From positions 1 through 31,397 of the forward strand of contig JACMOJ010000012.1 in NCBI GenBank assembly GCA_014378085.1: a DNA stretch of 31,397 nucleotides, given 5' to 3'. This DNA comes from Burkholderiales bacterium (GTDB lineage: Bacteria > Pseudomonadota > Gammaproteobacteria > Burkholderiales > Usitatibacteraceae). A program made the position numbers and the translations under genes. The notes beneath the pieces are model-generated. The model was not told the origin of the DNA. It did no database searches and saw nothing but the letters and a program-made list of their open reading frames with translations. This document shows positions 8,259-17,471 of the stretch, piece by piece. Position 1 is the first letter of the stretch; each line of letters opens with the position of its first letter.

Positions 8259-8887
8259 GTAGGCAGTGAAAACAAAAGCGGCGGGTTAAGTGTTGCAAGG
8301 CGCGACAAGTCTTCTGGCCGATCAACGTCCCACAGGGTTTCGAGCTCAATGAAGACTAGCCCCGTGCGGTGTAACGCGTTACGTTGTTGCGCCAGAACGG
8401 TATCGGTTCCCCAATCAATTCCGTCAAACATGGCGGGGACGGTTCGCCGCGCGGCAATCAATACGTATCCGCCGTCGTCTGCGGGAATCAACACCACATC
8501 GTTCATGGCAAGTGATGCAGCTGCCGCGCGGATGTGTTTGCCAGTGACTGCCGGGCAATCTGCGCCCACAATGACAACTTGTTTGAACTCTGGCAGCAAC
8601 GTTTCGAAGCTGCGCAACATACGTTCACCAAGACTGCCATCACCTTGATCGCTGAGGTCACAGTTGAATTCTTCTGCGCAGTCTTCGAAGAAAGCGTCAT
8701 CAGCCGTTGGCGTGCAGCAAATCTCAACTGAAAACTTGGTCCGCGAAGCCGTCTCGACGGCGCGTTCCACCAACGCGGCGTGCAGCATTGCCGCGCCCTC
8801 CGATCCTAGCGCGGGGATCAATCGTGTCTTCACCTCGCCCGGGATCGGCGCTTTGGCAAAAATGACGACACAGGTTTCACTTGCCAT
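8255..8887 (-). CDS. TIGR04282-type (DUF2064) glycosyltransferase, 'arsenosugar biosynthesis' family
   Basis: A nucleotide-diphospho-sugar-transferase-like protein of about 210 residues. Visible hallmarks are CVVIFAKAPIPGEVKTRLIPALG at the N-terminus, the LxxQGxGSLGERM-like segment (DLSDQGDGSLGERM), VVIVGADCPAVTGKHI, and DDGGYVLIAAR. The start at 8887 (MASETC) matches the family's short N-terminus; ATG at 8899 and GTG at 8920 are in-frame alternatives. It overlaps the end of the TIGR04283 gene by 11 bases. The family name comes from genomes where it accompanies arsenosugar genes; no arsS-like gene is in this window, so the sugar product is unknown. Confidence 0.88.
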   Translation of the reverse strand: MASETCVVIFAKAPIPGEVKTRLIPALGSEGAAMLHAALVERAVETASRTKFSVEICCTPTADDAFFEDCAEEFNCDLSDQGDGSLGERMLRSFETLLPEFKQVVIVGADCPAVTGKHIRAAAASLAMNDVVLIPADDGGYVLIAARRTVPAMFDGIDWGTDTVLAQQRNALHRTGLVFIELETLWDVDRPEDLSRLATLNPPLLFSLPT

Positions 8888-9554
8888 CGTAGACCGCATG
8901 TAAATCAGCAGGCGCCGCACCGCGCCAGTATCCGAAACGCAGTTTCCACATCAGAAAAATAGTTCGCCACACCCCGTACTTTTCCCATCGGCGACCGGAT
9001 GTGGTGATCTGTGCGGATAGGCAGGCTGGCGGTGCGAGTTTGCGTAGTCGCTTACAGATCTCTACATCTTCCATCAAAGGTTGGAGGGGAAAACCGCCAA
9101 CACGATCAAACGCAGACCTCGTTACAAACAGCCCTTGATCGCCAGTGGAAATACCGGTGAGGCGTGAACGATGGTTCATGAACCAAGCGACGACGGGCAA
9201 CATGGTGTGTGCCCCGCGTATTTTCACGTCGAACCGTCCCCACGTCTCACCTCGCGCAATCGCCTTGGCGATTAAATCATCGGCGTTGTTTGGCAAGATT
9301 GAGTCCGCATGTAAAAAGAGCAGTACATCGTTTTGTGCCAAGGCGGCGCCCGCGTTCATCTGTATTGCGCGCCCTTTGGTGCTGGCGACAAGGCGATCAA
9401 CAAGCGGCGTTGCCCGCAGCACAGTCTGGTCACCACTGCCTCCGTCAACAACGATAACGTCAACACCGCTTGCGCGGAGCCGTTGCAACGGCTTCAATAT
9501 TTGCTGGATATTCTCTGCCTCGTTGAAGGCTGGAATGATGATTGATAACGCCAT
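8877..9554 (-). CDS. TIGR04283-type family 2 glycosyltransferase, 'arsenosugar biosynthesis' family
   Basis: A 225-residue GT-A fold glycosyltransferase. It has the GT2 start MALSIIIPAFNEAENI, the VIVVDGGSGDQT segment (nucleotide-sugar binding), GRAIQMNAGAALAQNDVLLFLHADS with the DxD-like HAD, and PLMEDVEICKRL, the ED catalytic-base region. It is the first gene of a compact minus-strand operon (TIGR04283, TIGR04282, DUF3047, SelD-type oxidoreductase) with overlaps or 12-base gaps, so the four probably act together. The 126-base gap upstream of it holds no gene. Confidence 0.9.
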   Translation of the reverse strand: MALSIIIPAFNEAENIQQILKPLQRLRASGVDVIVVDGGSGDQTVLRATPLVDRLVASTKGRAIQMNAGAALAQNDVLLFLHADSILPNNADDLIAKAIARGETWGRFDVKIRGAHTMLPVVAWFMNHRSRLTGISTGDQGLFVTRSAFDRVGGFPLQPLMEDVEICKRLRKLAPPACLSAQITTSGRRWEKYGVWRTIFLMWKLRFGYWRGAAPADLHAVYDGK

Positions 9555-9680
9555 GACCGTATTGTAGCCAACGACAACGGCAAAGTTGGCGCAGACGTGC
9601 TGCCGATAAATATCAAAAACCTAATAAGGACGGGCGATTTGGAGCAAAAAAGCCTGTAGATGCCCGCGGAATGGCGAGTT

Positions 9681-10508
9681 TTATTTTTTATCGTTCAACG
9701 ACCAGTCGTAGTCCAAGTGGTTTATTGTCGCTTTCCCCTCGGCAATTTTGGATTGATCCGCTGGCGCGTTTGCAAGGAGGGTAGCGTACCGCGCGAAATA
9801 CTGTTCGCGCGATTTAATGGCGGGTGTTTTGCCATCAAACCCGGTGTACCCGCGCTCCCAATCTTCAACGAACCATTTAAAAAGCATCGACGTTTCCAGC
9901 TTGCCGTTCGCAAAGCGGTTGCGCGAACGATCCGATAGGAAGCGCACGGCTTGCTCCTCGAGTTGTTTTTCAAGTTTGTCCGCCACGAATGCTTCTTCGC
10001 GCAGCGCCGGACAGCCGATCGATGCACAGTTAACCGCATAGTGAACACGGACTTCATTGTATGCGCCGGGTTTTCGTAGGATGTCGTGTTCGATCATGTC
10101 GAGCGAAACGTCGCCGCCGAATAACTTGATAAATTTCCGCTTCCAGCGGTTATCAAATACGCTGCCAATATCCTTGATCGATTTCACCGGATAGTTTTGA
10201 ATGATCAAATCCAGTGTCGCCGCGTTGTACGCATTGACTAGAAATGCGAGACGTTGCGGCTTCATCCAAGTTTCAAATTCTGTCTCTTTGACGGCCGCCA
10301 AACTCTCCAAATAAGCCTTCAGCGCGGCGTGATCCTTGCGTAACTCAGCATATCTGACTTGTGATGCACGGCCGCCGTCCACAACAACAACGTGGTTCTT
10401 TAGCAGCGTCGTCAAGTTGGCATGCGAGTGGTCAAAGGACTTCGCCCAAGCCAAGGAACCTGCCGTAAAGGTAATAAGCAGCCCAAGTAATGTAATAAGT
10501 TTTTTCAT
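9681..10508 (-). CDS. DUF547 domain-containing exported protein
   Basis: A 275-residue protein beginning MKKLITLLGLLITFTAGSLA, followed by WA: a classical signal peptide with cleavage likely after SLAWA. The frame is open 10 codons further (10538), but the start at 10508 places the two Lys directly before the hydrophobic core and is preferred. The body matches DUF547: RLAFLVNAYNAATLDLIIQNYP, IEHDILRK, EVRVHYAVNCASIGCPALR with its Cys pair. Function is unknown; the family is exported. It stands 80 bases downstream of the 544-residue gene and may be cotranscribed with it. Confidence 0.87.
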   Translation of the reverse strand: MKKLITLLGLLITFTAGSLAWAKSFDHSHANLTTLLKNHVVVVDGGRASQVRYAELRKDHAALKAYLESLAAVKETEFETWMKPQRLAFLVNAYNAATLDLIIQNYPVKSIKDIGSVFDNRWKRKFIKLFGGDVSLDMIEHDILRKPGAYNEVRVHYAVNCASIGCPALREEAFVADKLEKQLEEQAVRFLSDRSRNRFANGKLETSMLFKWFVEDWERGYTGFDGKTPAIKSREQYFARYATLLANAPADQSKIAEGKATINHLDYDWSLNDKK

Positions 10509-10588
10509 CAGCGTCTCGAAGCAAGTGGTACGTTGCAACCTTCTAACAGCGTGAGTCGGAACGACCGCTGTGGCCTTACGTCATGGAT

Positions 10589-12223
10589 TTAGCCGACAAT
10601 TGTGGCGCGGTCGAAATCAGCACCGCGCTCCAAAAAATCCACCACGTTAACTTGTTTGGCGCTGCCATGGCCCTGATGGAAGATATCAATTCCTCGGCCG
10701 CGGCGCGCAGTGTCAGCGGGCACGATAAGAGTCTCGGGAACGCCGAGACTTTCCATTGCGGGAAGTCGAAACCCTTGTGTGTAAGTTGCGCCGCGCGCTT
10801 TGTTATCGGCGGACTTAACGGAGATGGCTTCGGGTTTGCCGGGCAAAAGCGATAAGGTCACGGTCATATGTCCCGGTGAATCCTCGACCAGGCTGCGGAT
10901 CACGCTTAAATAAAACGTGCCATCCTTGCCGCGTCGTAGACCCACCAGCTTGCCTATCGCGACGCCGCGATTACTTTTTGCCGGTCGCAACACGCGCACC
11001 TGGTCACGGCTCTCGTCGACCATCGGCCAGGTCTCGGAGCCGTAATTGAATTCAGCATATCTAGCGCGGATAGTGGATTCGGAGACCCGACCAAACATGG
11101 CGATGTCGCTCATCTCTTGACGCGTCAATTCGCGTTGCACTCCCGGCTGTTCAAACAAATCGCCGGAAAGAAAGAAGTGTGTTTCCGTGATGCCAAAGAC
11201 GACGATTGCATCGGCATCAGTGGGGGCGGTCGCGCTGGGTTGCACCAGATTGCCTTCGCACCACAGCTTGTGTAGATGCGACAACTTGGTGAACGCTTCA
11301 AGCGGCGACCAACCTTCTGGCAGATCCACTGCGGTCGCATCGGCGCCCTCGCTCAATTTTTTCGCCCGTCGACGCAGGGATTTTGAGAGTTCGGCTGTGT
11401 CAATAAAGCGGGTATGTTCCGCCGCGCTCAAATTTGCCGTAAAACTTGCGCCGGCGTTAGAGAGCAAATCAACGGCGAGTGATTGCCCCTGCGAGTTGGG
11501 TGACGCTTCACTGCCAACCGGGCGAATCACGACCTTGTGCGTGAAACGCATTAACACGGCGTCCACCAACTCGCTGTCCCACTGACTCAACTCGTATACG
11601 TTGGCAAGTTGTCGAAGCAGTACCGTGATGTACGCTTGTCCAATACTCGAATAGCTGTCGATGGTGCCAATCGAGTCCTTCACCTTGGTGTCAACCAGAT
11701 GGCGTGACTCCGCCTCAATGAACTGTAAGTGTAGTCGCATCCACATCGCCGCATCGAAGCGCCGATAAAGCCAGCCCGATATCAGCATGCTTTGCCCAAT
11801 GTAGCGAACGATACGCTGGATCAGTAGCGCGGCATGGGGCCCCAAAACGGCGCTGCCGGTCTGGGCGTCCTGATAACACCGACGGTAACCCGATTCCATT
11901 TCATTGAGCAGCGTATTGGAGGTAGTCCATGCTGCCATATCAGCATTTGCGAGTGGCAATGTTTTGCCGGTGGATCGCGATCGCTGTTCGCTAAGCAGAA
12001 AGCCGACCTTGTCGCGCAACAGTTCGAGGCACGTGAGTCGATCCATCGGGGTGAAGTCGGCGCTACGGTTCAGAATGCGCAACGCATCGAGCAACTTTTG
12101 TTGCGCCTGTGGCACATTCGTTAGCGGCAGGCCCTTGAGCCACTCTTTACACGAGCGGGCATCATAGAAAAACAGATAGCCTGATTTTGAAATGGGCGAC
12201 GCAGCAGACGGAGAGACGGCCAT
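10589..12223 (-). CDS. conserved hypothetical protein (544 aa), betaproteobacterial cytoplasmic family
   Basis: I do not recognise a domain with an assigned role. The N-terminal half is largely helical and contains ARSCKEWLKGLPLTNVPQAQQKLLDALRILN and LTCLELLRDKVGFLLSEQRSR, a pattern I recall from uncharacterised betaproteobacterial proteins. The C-terminal part (about 390-500) is beta-rich, with VRVLRPAKSNRGVAIGKLVGLRRGKDG and IRSLVEDSPGHMTVTLSLLPGKPEAISV, reminiscent of a small barrel such as PilZ, but no RxxxR...DxSxxG motif of c-di-GMP-binding PilZ is seen. There is no signal peptide or membrane span. AGAGGAAGG lies 10 bases before the start. A TTGACG on the minus strand (12305-12300) is a possible -35 box without a good -10. 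Confidence 0.8.
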   Translation of the reverse strand: MAVSPSAASPISKSGYLFFYDARSCKEWLKGLPLTNVPQAQQKLLDALRILNRSADFTPMDRLTCLELLRDKVGFLLSEQRSRSTGKTLPLANADMAAWTTSNTLLNEMESGYRRCYQDAQTGSAVLGPHAALLIQRIVRYIGQSMLISGWLYRRFDAAMWMRLHLQFIEAESRHLVDTKVKDSIGTIDSYSSIGQAYITVLLRQLANVYELSQWDSELVDAVLMRFTHKVVIRPVGSEASPNSQGQSLAVDLLSNAGASFTANLSAAEHTRFIDTAELSKSLRRRAKKLSEGADATAVDLPEGWSPLEAFTKLSHLHKLWCEGNLVQPSATAPTDADAIVVFGITETHFFLSGDLFEQPGVQRELTRQEMSDIAMFGRVSESTIRARYAEFNYGSETWPMVDESRDQVRVLRPAKSNRGVAIGKLVGLRRGKDGTFYLSVIRSLVEDSPGHMTVTLSLLPGKPEAISVKSADNKARGATYTQGFRLPAMESLGVPETLIVPADTARRGRGIDIFHQGHGSAKQVNVVDFLERGADFDRATIVG

Positions 12224-12310
12224 GTTGGTATAACCTTCCTCTAGTGCGACGAATCAATCAGCGGATGGTGAACAGCGATACTGGACGGCTTTAACGGTTC
12301 GTCAAGAACT

Positions 12311-12736
12311 TCAACGAGCACTCAACGCGAAGCGAACTGCTTCTTTCCAATGAGTGCTTTCGACTAGTGTAGTGCCTGCAGCTTCGTCTGTGGCGGAAAA
12401 CGTGTGTGCCCAGATCGGTTTTGGAAACGCGGCGTCGTCGCGAAAACGCGGGATGATGTGCCAGTGTAGGTGCGGCGTCATGTTGCCCAAGCTGGCAATG
12501 TTCATTTTGTCGGGATTTAGCGACGATCTGAGTGCCGTTTCGACGTGAAAGACGGCATCCATAAAACGGTTGCGATCATCGCGTGAAAGATCCGTGATCT
12601 CTTTGGTGTGGGCGTTCCAAATAACGCGGCAGAAGCCGCGATAGGCGGCCTCTGCTCCAGTGACGGCGACGACACGAAGCGTCGCGTCGCGGAACAACAC
12701 TTCGCCGCCGTCGTCCTCGCAAAGTTCACATGACAT
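12311..12736 (-). CDS. HIT family protein (histidine-triad nucleotide hydrolase/transferase)
   Basis: A 141-residue HIT-domain protein. The triad is HLHWHIIPR at residues 89-97 (His89, His91, His93), preceded by the conserved MNIASLGNMTPHLHWH context. An N-terminal CELCEDDGGEVLF gives a CxxC pair of the kind seen in zinc-binding HIT proteins. Such enzymes hydrolyse nucleoside phosphoramidates or dinucleoside polyphosphates; the substrate here cannot be told. It begins 11 bases after the stop of the giant lipoprotein gene on the same strand and is probably translated from the same message. Confidence 0.92.
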   Translation of the reverse strand: MSCELCEDDGGEVLFRDATLRVVAVTGAEAAYRGFCRVIWNAHTKEITDLSRDDRNRFMDAVFHVETALRSSLNPDKMNIASLGNMTPHLHWHIIPRFRDDAAFPKPIWAHTFSATDEAAGTTLVESTHWKEAVRFALSAR

Positions 12737-12747
12737 GTTTGGGTTGC

Positions 12748-15700
12748 TTACTGAAGCGGTAGTGGCGACGTGTTGGCTGGCACGCTACCGACATTAGTTA
12801 AAACATTTGGCGCAGCACCGTTCGCGTTCATTAGCCATACCACTAGCGTGTCGTCTGGGCGCTTCCACACAATATCGAAAATACCATCTCCGTTAAAGTC
12901 TCCACTGGCCAGATAGGTCCAGGTCGGATCAGTGATCGACGTGAAGGACTGAATTGACTGCTCAAGCGACAAAGTTGAGCTGGTGCATGCGGCATTTTGG
13001 TCGTCAGGGTTACCGGTAAAAGCGGGCAGCGACAGTCCGGTGCCGTTCAAGCGTATTAGGCGCACTTCGCCGGAGGTTGCATTTCGGATGAGTACATCGC
13101 CGCGTCGATTGCCGGTAAAGTCGGCGAGCTTGAGCGCGGCAAAACCGGCTGGGATGGAACCTGCGGACAGATTGGCGCAGGTTCTAGCGCCTGTCGCCAT
13201 CAATGCGCGCATGGCGTTTGCAGGGCTTATGTAGATCATGTCGGCTGCGCCATCGAGGTTAAGGTCGGCGGCGCCGAGCAGCGTCCACGTTAGCGGTGCG
13301 CCACCGCGTTTGCGAACCTGTGCGACGCCACTGCCGTTGGTAAACCAAATATAAGAAACACCTTGGTCGTCGATGTTTGGGCTCTGGCCACGGAAGCGCC
13401 AGACGAGATCGCCGAAGCCATCACCATCCAAGTCGCCGACGGCTTGCACATCCCAAGCCGGCTTGACATCGCGTAGCACCACGGGAGTAGTGCCAACAAA
13501 GTCCGGCCAGAATTGGGCAGTTCCCTGTCCGTTTGCATTCAATAGCGCGGGGTTGTCGCGCAACATCGGAAGATCAGATTTTCCATTGCCGGCAAAATCT
13601 AGCGCAGCAATCAAACGGAAATCGGGCCCGGGGTCGGCCATGCTGGTCCATTGGAAAATATTGTTGACCAATCGGCCAGCTTGCAATTGATTGCCGGTGG
13701 CAACACGGATGATGAGTGCGCTTCGGCCCTGTCCATCGATATCCACACCACCACGGCGCGCAAGAGAGGGCAGCGCCGGAGTGGTGTTGAAAGTCGCAGC
13801 GACCGACTTTGCTGCATCGGCGCTAATCTGGCAGGTGGTTGGTGTTGCCGATGTGCAGCCCGTCCAGCCAACGAAGAACGAACCACTACTGGACACCGCG
13901 GTAAGTGTGACCGTAGGTGAGCCCGTAAAGCTGGCCGTGCAGGTCACACCGCAATCGATTCCGGTTGGCGAGGAGGCCACGCTACCGGCGCCGGTGCCGC
14001 CACGTGTCACCACAAGTTGTGCCGTTGTTGCGGACCCAACCAGCGGCAAGACGAGCTTATCGAACCAGGCGGCGTCGCTGCCTTCGATTGTGTTGGCGTC
14101 TTTGAGGTATGACCAAGTTAACGTGTGTGCGCCTGCGGTGATTGGCACGCTGACGCCGCCCCACGGCACGTCGCCCGAGGCGCCGACCAAATTCGCGCCA
14201 CTGCAATTGCTGCCGATGCTTTGCGCCACACCATCAATTAAAAATTGCAAACAGTCGAAGGTGGATTCGCTCGATACACGCCGGTCGAACGTCACGTTGC
14301 CGGCAACAAAGTTGCCGGTATACGCGATTTGTGCCTTAGCGTTGTCGCCAATCGGGGCGCTCTTCAGGCTGCAGGTGCCCTCGGAGGCGCTGTCGGTTGC
14401 GACCTGCCAGCCAGCCGTCGCCCCGGCCGGCACTGACCAACCGGTGGTCGGCATCATGCAGTTTGGCGGGAAGACGCCTTGCTCATTGTCGGTGATGGTG
14501 ACCGTTGCGCTGCCAGTGCCGATGGTGGTGCCTTGCGGATTACTCAGCGTGACTGTAAACGTCTCAGAGGGCTCGGCAATCGTGTCATCAATAATGGGGA
14601 CCGAGATGACGCGTGTCGAGCCGTCTCCCGCCGGCCAAGTCAGCGTGCCGGTAGTGGTGGTGAAGTCTGCGCCTGCGGTTGCAGTTCCGGCTTGTGTTGT
14701 GTAACCAACTGAAGCGGCGGCACCGATATTGCCAAAGCGTTGAACCGTGAGGTTTGCCGAGCCGGCGCCTTCAGAGACGGTGTAGGAAGTTGGCTGAAAC
14801 GAGATCACACCATTTTCAGGAATGGCAGAAACTCTAAACATACCGCGTCCGTAGGTCACGGCGACTAGGGTGAAATTGTCATACCAAAACAGTTCACGGA
14901 CCCGCACACTGTTCGGGCCGTCGTTAGTCGAAGTCCAGGTGACGCCACTATTCTCAGAGGTGTATACGCCGTTAGCTGCGCCAACGTAGAGCCAATCGCG
15001 CTGCGTCGGGTGGCGCTTCATGTCGTGAATGGTACCCGCCGGTAGCCCCGCCGAAATACTGCGCCAGCCAGTGCCGCCGTTGTCGGTCACCCATAAGCGA
15101 TCTGCGGAAAAACCAGAATAGGAAACCCACACCCGGTTGGGGTTGTCGGGGTCGATGGTGATGCGATTAATCGCCGAGGAGGGCATGCCACTTGCCGCAA
15201 CGTTGGTCCAGTCTGGCGTTGCCGCTAGGCCGTTGCTGGTTCTAAATATTTGTGTCGGCAGGCCTGTGGTATTGGACGCATTGTGTCCCACCCAGATCAC
15301 ATTAGAGTTGCCGTTTTGCACGGCGATTGCGTTGATATAACGGGTGCTGTTCGGGGTTGTGACCGGCGGCTTGATCGCACGCCAGACGGGCGCCGCGACC
15401 GTTCTTACGTCGTTACTCACCCATAACGAATTAGCTCCGACAAACATGCGATCGCGGGAATTTGGGTCAAGAATAAACGGCGAAATGAAGTTGGTTTGCT
15501 CGGTTGCGTTCGGCCCGCAGAATGTGATGTTGCTATCGTCTTTTTTGCCTTCGGTGATGCCATTACAAATGTGGCCGGAACCTGCACCGCCGTAGCGGCG
15601 GACGGATGCGTAAACATATTCGCCATAAGTCGTTGCGTCGTTGATTGGGTCGACTGCCGCAAAGCCGCCGTCGCCACCGCCAATGCGCGACCACGCGGTG

Positions 15701-17385
15701 CCGTTATCGAAACGTAGATCACCGTTGTCCTGTGTGCCGCCGATAATTTTGCCGCCCGCCGCAAGCGATCCCGCACCGCCATAAAACTGCGTGATACCCA
15801 ATTCGTTGTTCAGGTTTTGCCAGGTTGATGTACCGTTGCTGCTTGCCGAAAAAATATTGGTTGAACGATACAAGCCACCGTCGTTGCCAATATAGACAAC
15901 TGGACTAACACCAGAGAAGTTAGGCGGTGAGACGATCTGGTGATGGTCTGCGTGCGGCTGCGGCAGGCCGGGCCCAGCCGCTTGCCAAGTGCTGATGCGC
16001 GTGAAATTCGCGCCACCATCAACTGATCGGTATAAATCCAATCCGCCCACAACGATATTTGCGGCGTTGGTAGGGTCGACCCAAATGGTGTTGTCGTAAT
16101 CGCCCTGCTGGCTCAAATGTTTTGGTGCGGATAGAAACGTCCAAGTTGCCCCAGCATCATCGGATTTGTAAACTTCTCCGCGCGACCCGGAGGTAAGATC
16201 GGTGTTGTCCACCGACGCATAAACCAAATCGGGTGTCGATTTTGCCCAAGCGAACTCAGAGCGCGCTGTACCGCCACGGCCCCGCGGTGCGTTGGTAAAG
16301 AACTTTGGCGCGTCAGTCCAGGTTTGCCCGGCGTCGTTTGATACATAGGCGAACCCGCCGTTTCCCGAGGCAATGACGCGGTCCGCGACGTTGGGATCAA
16401 ATTGAACGTCGAGTGTAATGCCGGTCTTGACTCTCGTCCAGGTTTGTCCCGCGTTGGTCGATCGATAGACGCCGCCGCCGTTGCCCGCGAGCACGATATT
16501 GGGGCTAGTTGAGTGGATTGCGATGCGATTAGTGGTGACCCAATCCGCCCCGCTTGGGTTGATTGCCGTGTCGGTAGAGGTGGAAGGCAACAGGTTCCAC
16601 GTCGATCCACTATCGGTACTCTTAAAAATACCTACACCAGCAAAACCGGCGAAACTTTCACCGGTGCCCGCATATACGATCTCCGGGTTGACTGGGTCGA
16701 TTGCCATCGCGCCGATGGCGAGATTGCCGCTGAACTCGGCAACGGGACGGATGGTTTGCCCCGCGTTGGTGGTAAGCCATATGCCGCCGGTCGCCGCGCC
16801 GATAAAGAAGCGATTGCTGTTGCGCGGGTCAAACACGATGGCGCGAATGCGGCCGCCGACGTTGCCCGGACCCAAAAACGTCCAGTTGTTTTGGCGAATC
16901 CCCGCCGCCTTGGTCAGGCCGCTGGCATTTTCGATGCCCAGCGCCCGGCGTTTGGTATCGGCAAGTAGCTTCTGTGTGGAAGTCGGTTGGTTGCCGAAGT
17001 CGTCGGCATCCCAAGTGCGGATGTATTCCTTTGACGGCGCACGCAGGCTCTTGCGGTTTGGGTCCTTGAGCGTATTGCGATGCGCGAGCATGACGTTATT
17101 TCGCTCGTCCCACGACATCGCACACACGCCGGCGTTATCAGTTTTGCCGAACTTGCGAAGCGCGGAGAGCATCGGGTCATTGATGTCGAGCGCCTGCGCC
17201 ACGGCGCGGTCATTACGTGTGTCTACCGACGCACATGCCTTCTGTGCCGCCATGGGGGTTGTGGGCCCCGCCGAAATCGAGCTGCTCTGATGCGCGCAGC
17301 CAGCGAGAAACAACATCGCGGCGGCGGATGCAAGTTTTAACGTAGACGTAGACGCTTGAGGAGAAGAAGCAATAAACATGTTCAT
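12748..17385 (-). CDS. large surface lipoprotein with Asp-box (BNR/VPS10-type) propellers, Calx-beta domain and FG-GAP repeats
   Basis: 1545 residues. A lipoprotein signal peptide ends in LAGC (Cys30). From about 165 to 850 there are many Asp-box motifs of the S-x-D-x-G-x-T-W type (STDSGSTW, STNAGQTW, SNDAGQTW, SDDAGATW, SENSGVTW), as in sialidase/sortilin-like beta-propellers. About 857-968 is a Calx-beta domain (VSEGAGSANLTVQR, TAGADFT, SETFTVTLSNP). Then comes a Cys-containing beta-sandwich, a divergent InlB B-repeat-like segment (about 1120-1198, GSVASSPTGIDCGVTC, FVGWTGC), and FG-GAP-like calcium loops (DIDGQGRSA, DLDGDGFGDL, DLNLDGAADM, DFNGDGIFDI) to the end. No catalytic residues are evident; a binding or scaffold role outside the cell is inferred. 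A TAAAAT at 17417-17412 may be its -10 box. Confidence 0.85.
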   Translation of the reverse strand: MNMFIASSPQASTSTLKLASAAAMLFLAGCAHQSSSISAGPTTPMAAQKACASVDTRNDRAVAQALDINDPMLSALRKFGKTDNAGVCAMSWDERNNVMLAHRNTLKDPNRKSLRAPSKEYIRTWDADDFGNQPTSTQKLLADTKRRALGIENASGLTKAAGIRQNNWTFLGPGNVGGRIRAIVFDPRNSNRFFIGAATGGIWLTTNAGQTIRPVAEFSGNLAIGAMAIDPVNPEIVYAGTGESFAGFAGVGIFKSTDSGSTWNLLPSTSTDTAINPSGADWVTTNRIAIHSTSPNIVLAGNGGGVYRSTNAGQTWTRVKTGITLDVQFDPNVADRVIASGNGGFAYVSNDAGQTWTDAPKFFTNAPRGRGGTARSEFAWAKSTPDLVYASVDNTDLTSGSRGEVYKSDDAGATWTFLSAPKHLSQQGDYDNTIWVDPTNAANIVVGGLDLYRSVDGGANFTRISTWQAAGPGLPQPHADHHQIVSPPNFSGVSPVVYIGNDGGLYRSTNIFSASSNGTSTWQNLNNELGITQFYGGAGSLAAGGKIIGGTQDNGDLRFDNGTAWSRIGGGDGGFAAVDPINDATTYGEYVYASVRRYGGAGSGHICNGITEGKKDDSNITFCGPNATEQTNFISPFILDPNSRDRMFVGANSLWVSNDVRTVAAPVWRAIKPPVTTPNSTRYINAIAVQNGNSNVIWVGHNASNTTGLPTQIFRTSNGLAATPDWTNVAASGMPSSAINRITIDPDNPNRVWVSYSGFSADRLWVTDNGGTGWRSISAGLPAGTIHDMKRHPTQRDWLYVGAANGVYTSENSGVTWTSTNDGPNSVRVRELFWYDNFTLVAVTYGRGMFRVSAIPENGVISFQPTSYTVSEGAGSANLTVQRFGNIGAAASVGYTTQAGTATAGADFTTTTGTLTWPAGDGSTRVISVPIIDDTIAEPSETFTVTLSNPQGTTIGTGSATVTITDNEQGVFPPNCMMPTTGWSVPAGATAGWQVATDSASEGTCSLKSAPIGDNAKAQIAYTGNFVAGNVTFDRRVSSESTFDCLQFLIDGVAQSIGSNCSGANLVGASGDVPWGGVSVPITAGAHTLTWSYLKDANTIEGSDAAWFDKLVLPLVGSATTAQLVVTRGGTGAGSVASSPTGIDCGVTCTASFTGSPTVTLTAVSSSGSFFVGWTGCTSATPTTCQISADAAKSVAATFNTTPALPSLARRGGVDIDGQGRSALIIRVATGNQLQAGRLVNNIFQWTSMADPGPDFRLIAALDFAGNGKSDLPMLRDNPALLNANGQGTAQFWPDFVGTTPVVLRDVKPAWDVQAVGDLDGDGFGDLVWRFRGQSPNIDDQGVSYIWFTNGSGVAQVRKRGGAPLTWTLLGAADLNLDGAADMIYISPANAMRALMATGARTCANLSAGSIPAGFAALKLADFTGNRRGDVLIRNATSGEVRLIRLNGTGLSLPAFTGNPDDQNAACTSSTLSLEQSIQSFTSITDPTWTYLASGDFNGDGIFDIVWKRPDDTLVVWLMNANGAAPNVLTNVGSVPANTSPLPLQ

Positions 17386-17471
17386 TTCCGTGAGTGGAAA
17401 AGCGAGCGCCTATTTTATCCCTTGGTTAGCTGCCGTCCCGCACGTTTTTTGGCTTGCTCGTCTCTAATCGG

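Noticed and set aside
13691..14704. 337-codon open frame on the plus strand
   Set aside because: Antisense shadow of the large lipoprotein gene, which has clear domains; no start signal or family.
16481..17290. 269-codon open frame on the plus strand
   Set aside because: Antisense to the same lipoprotein gene, low-complexity translation.
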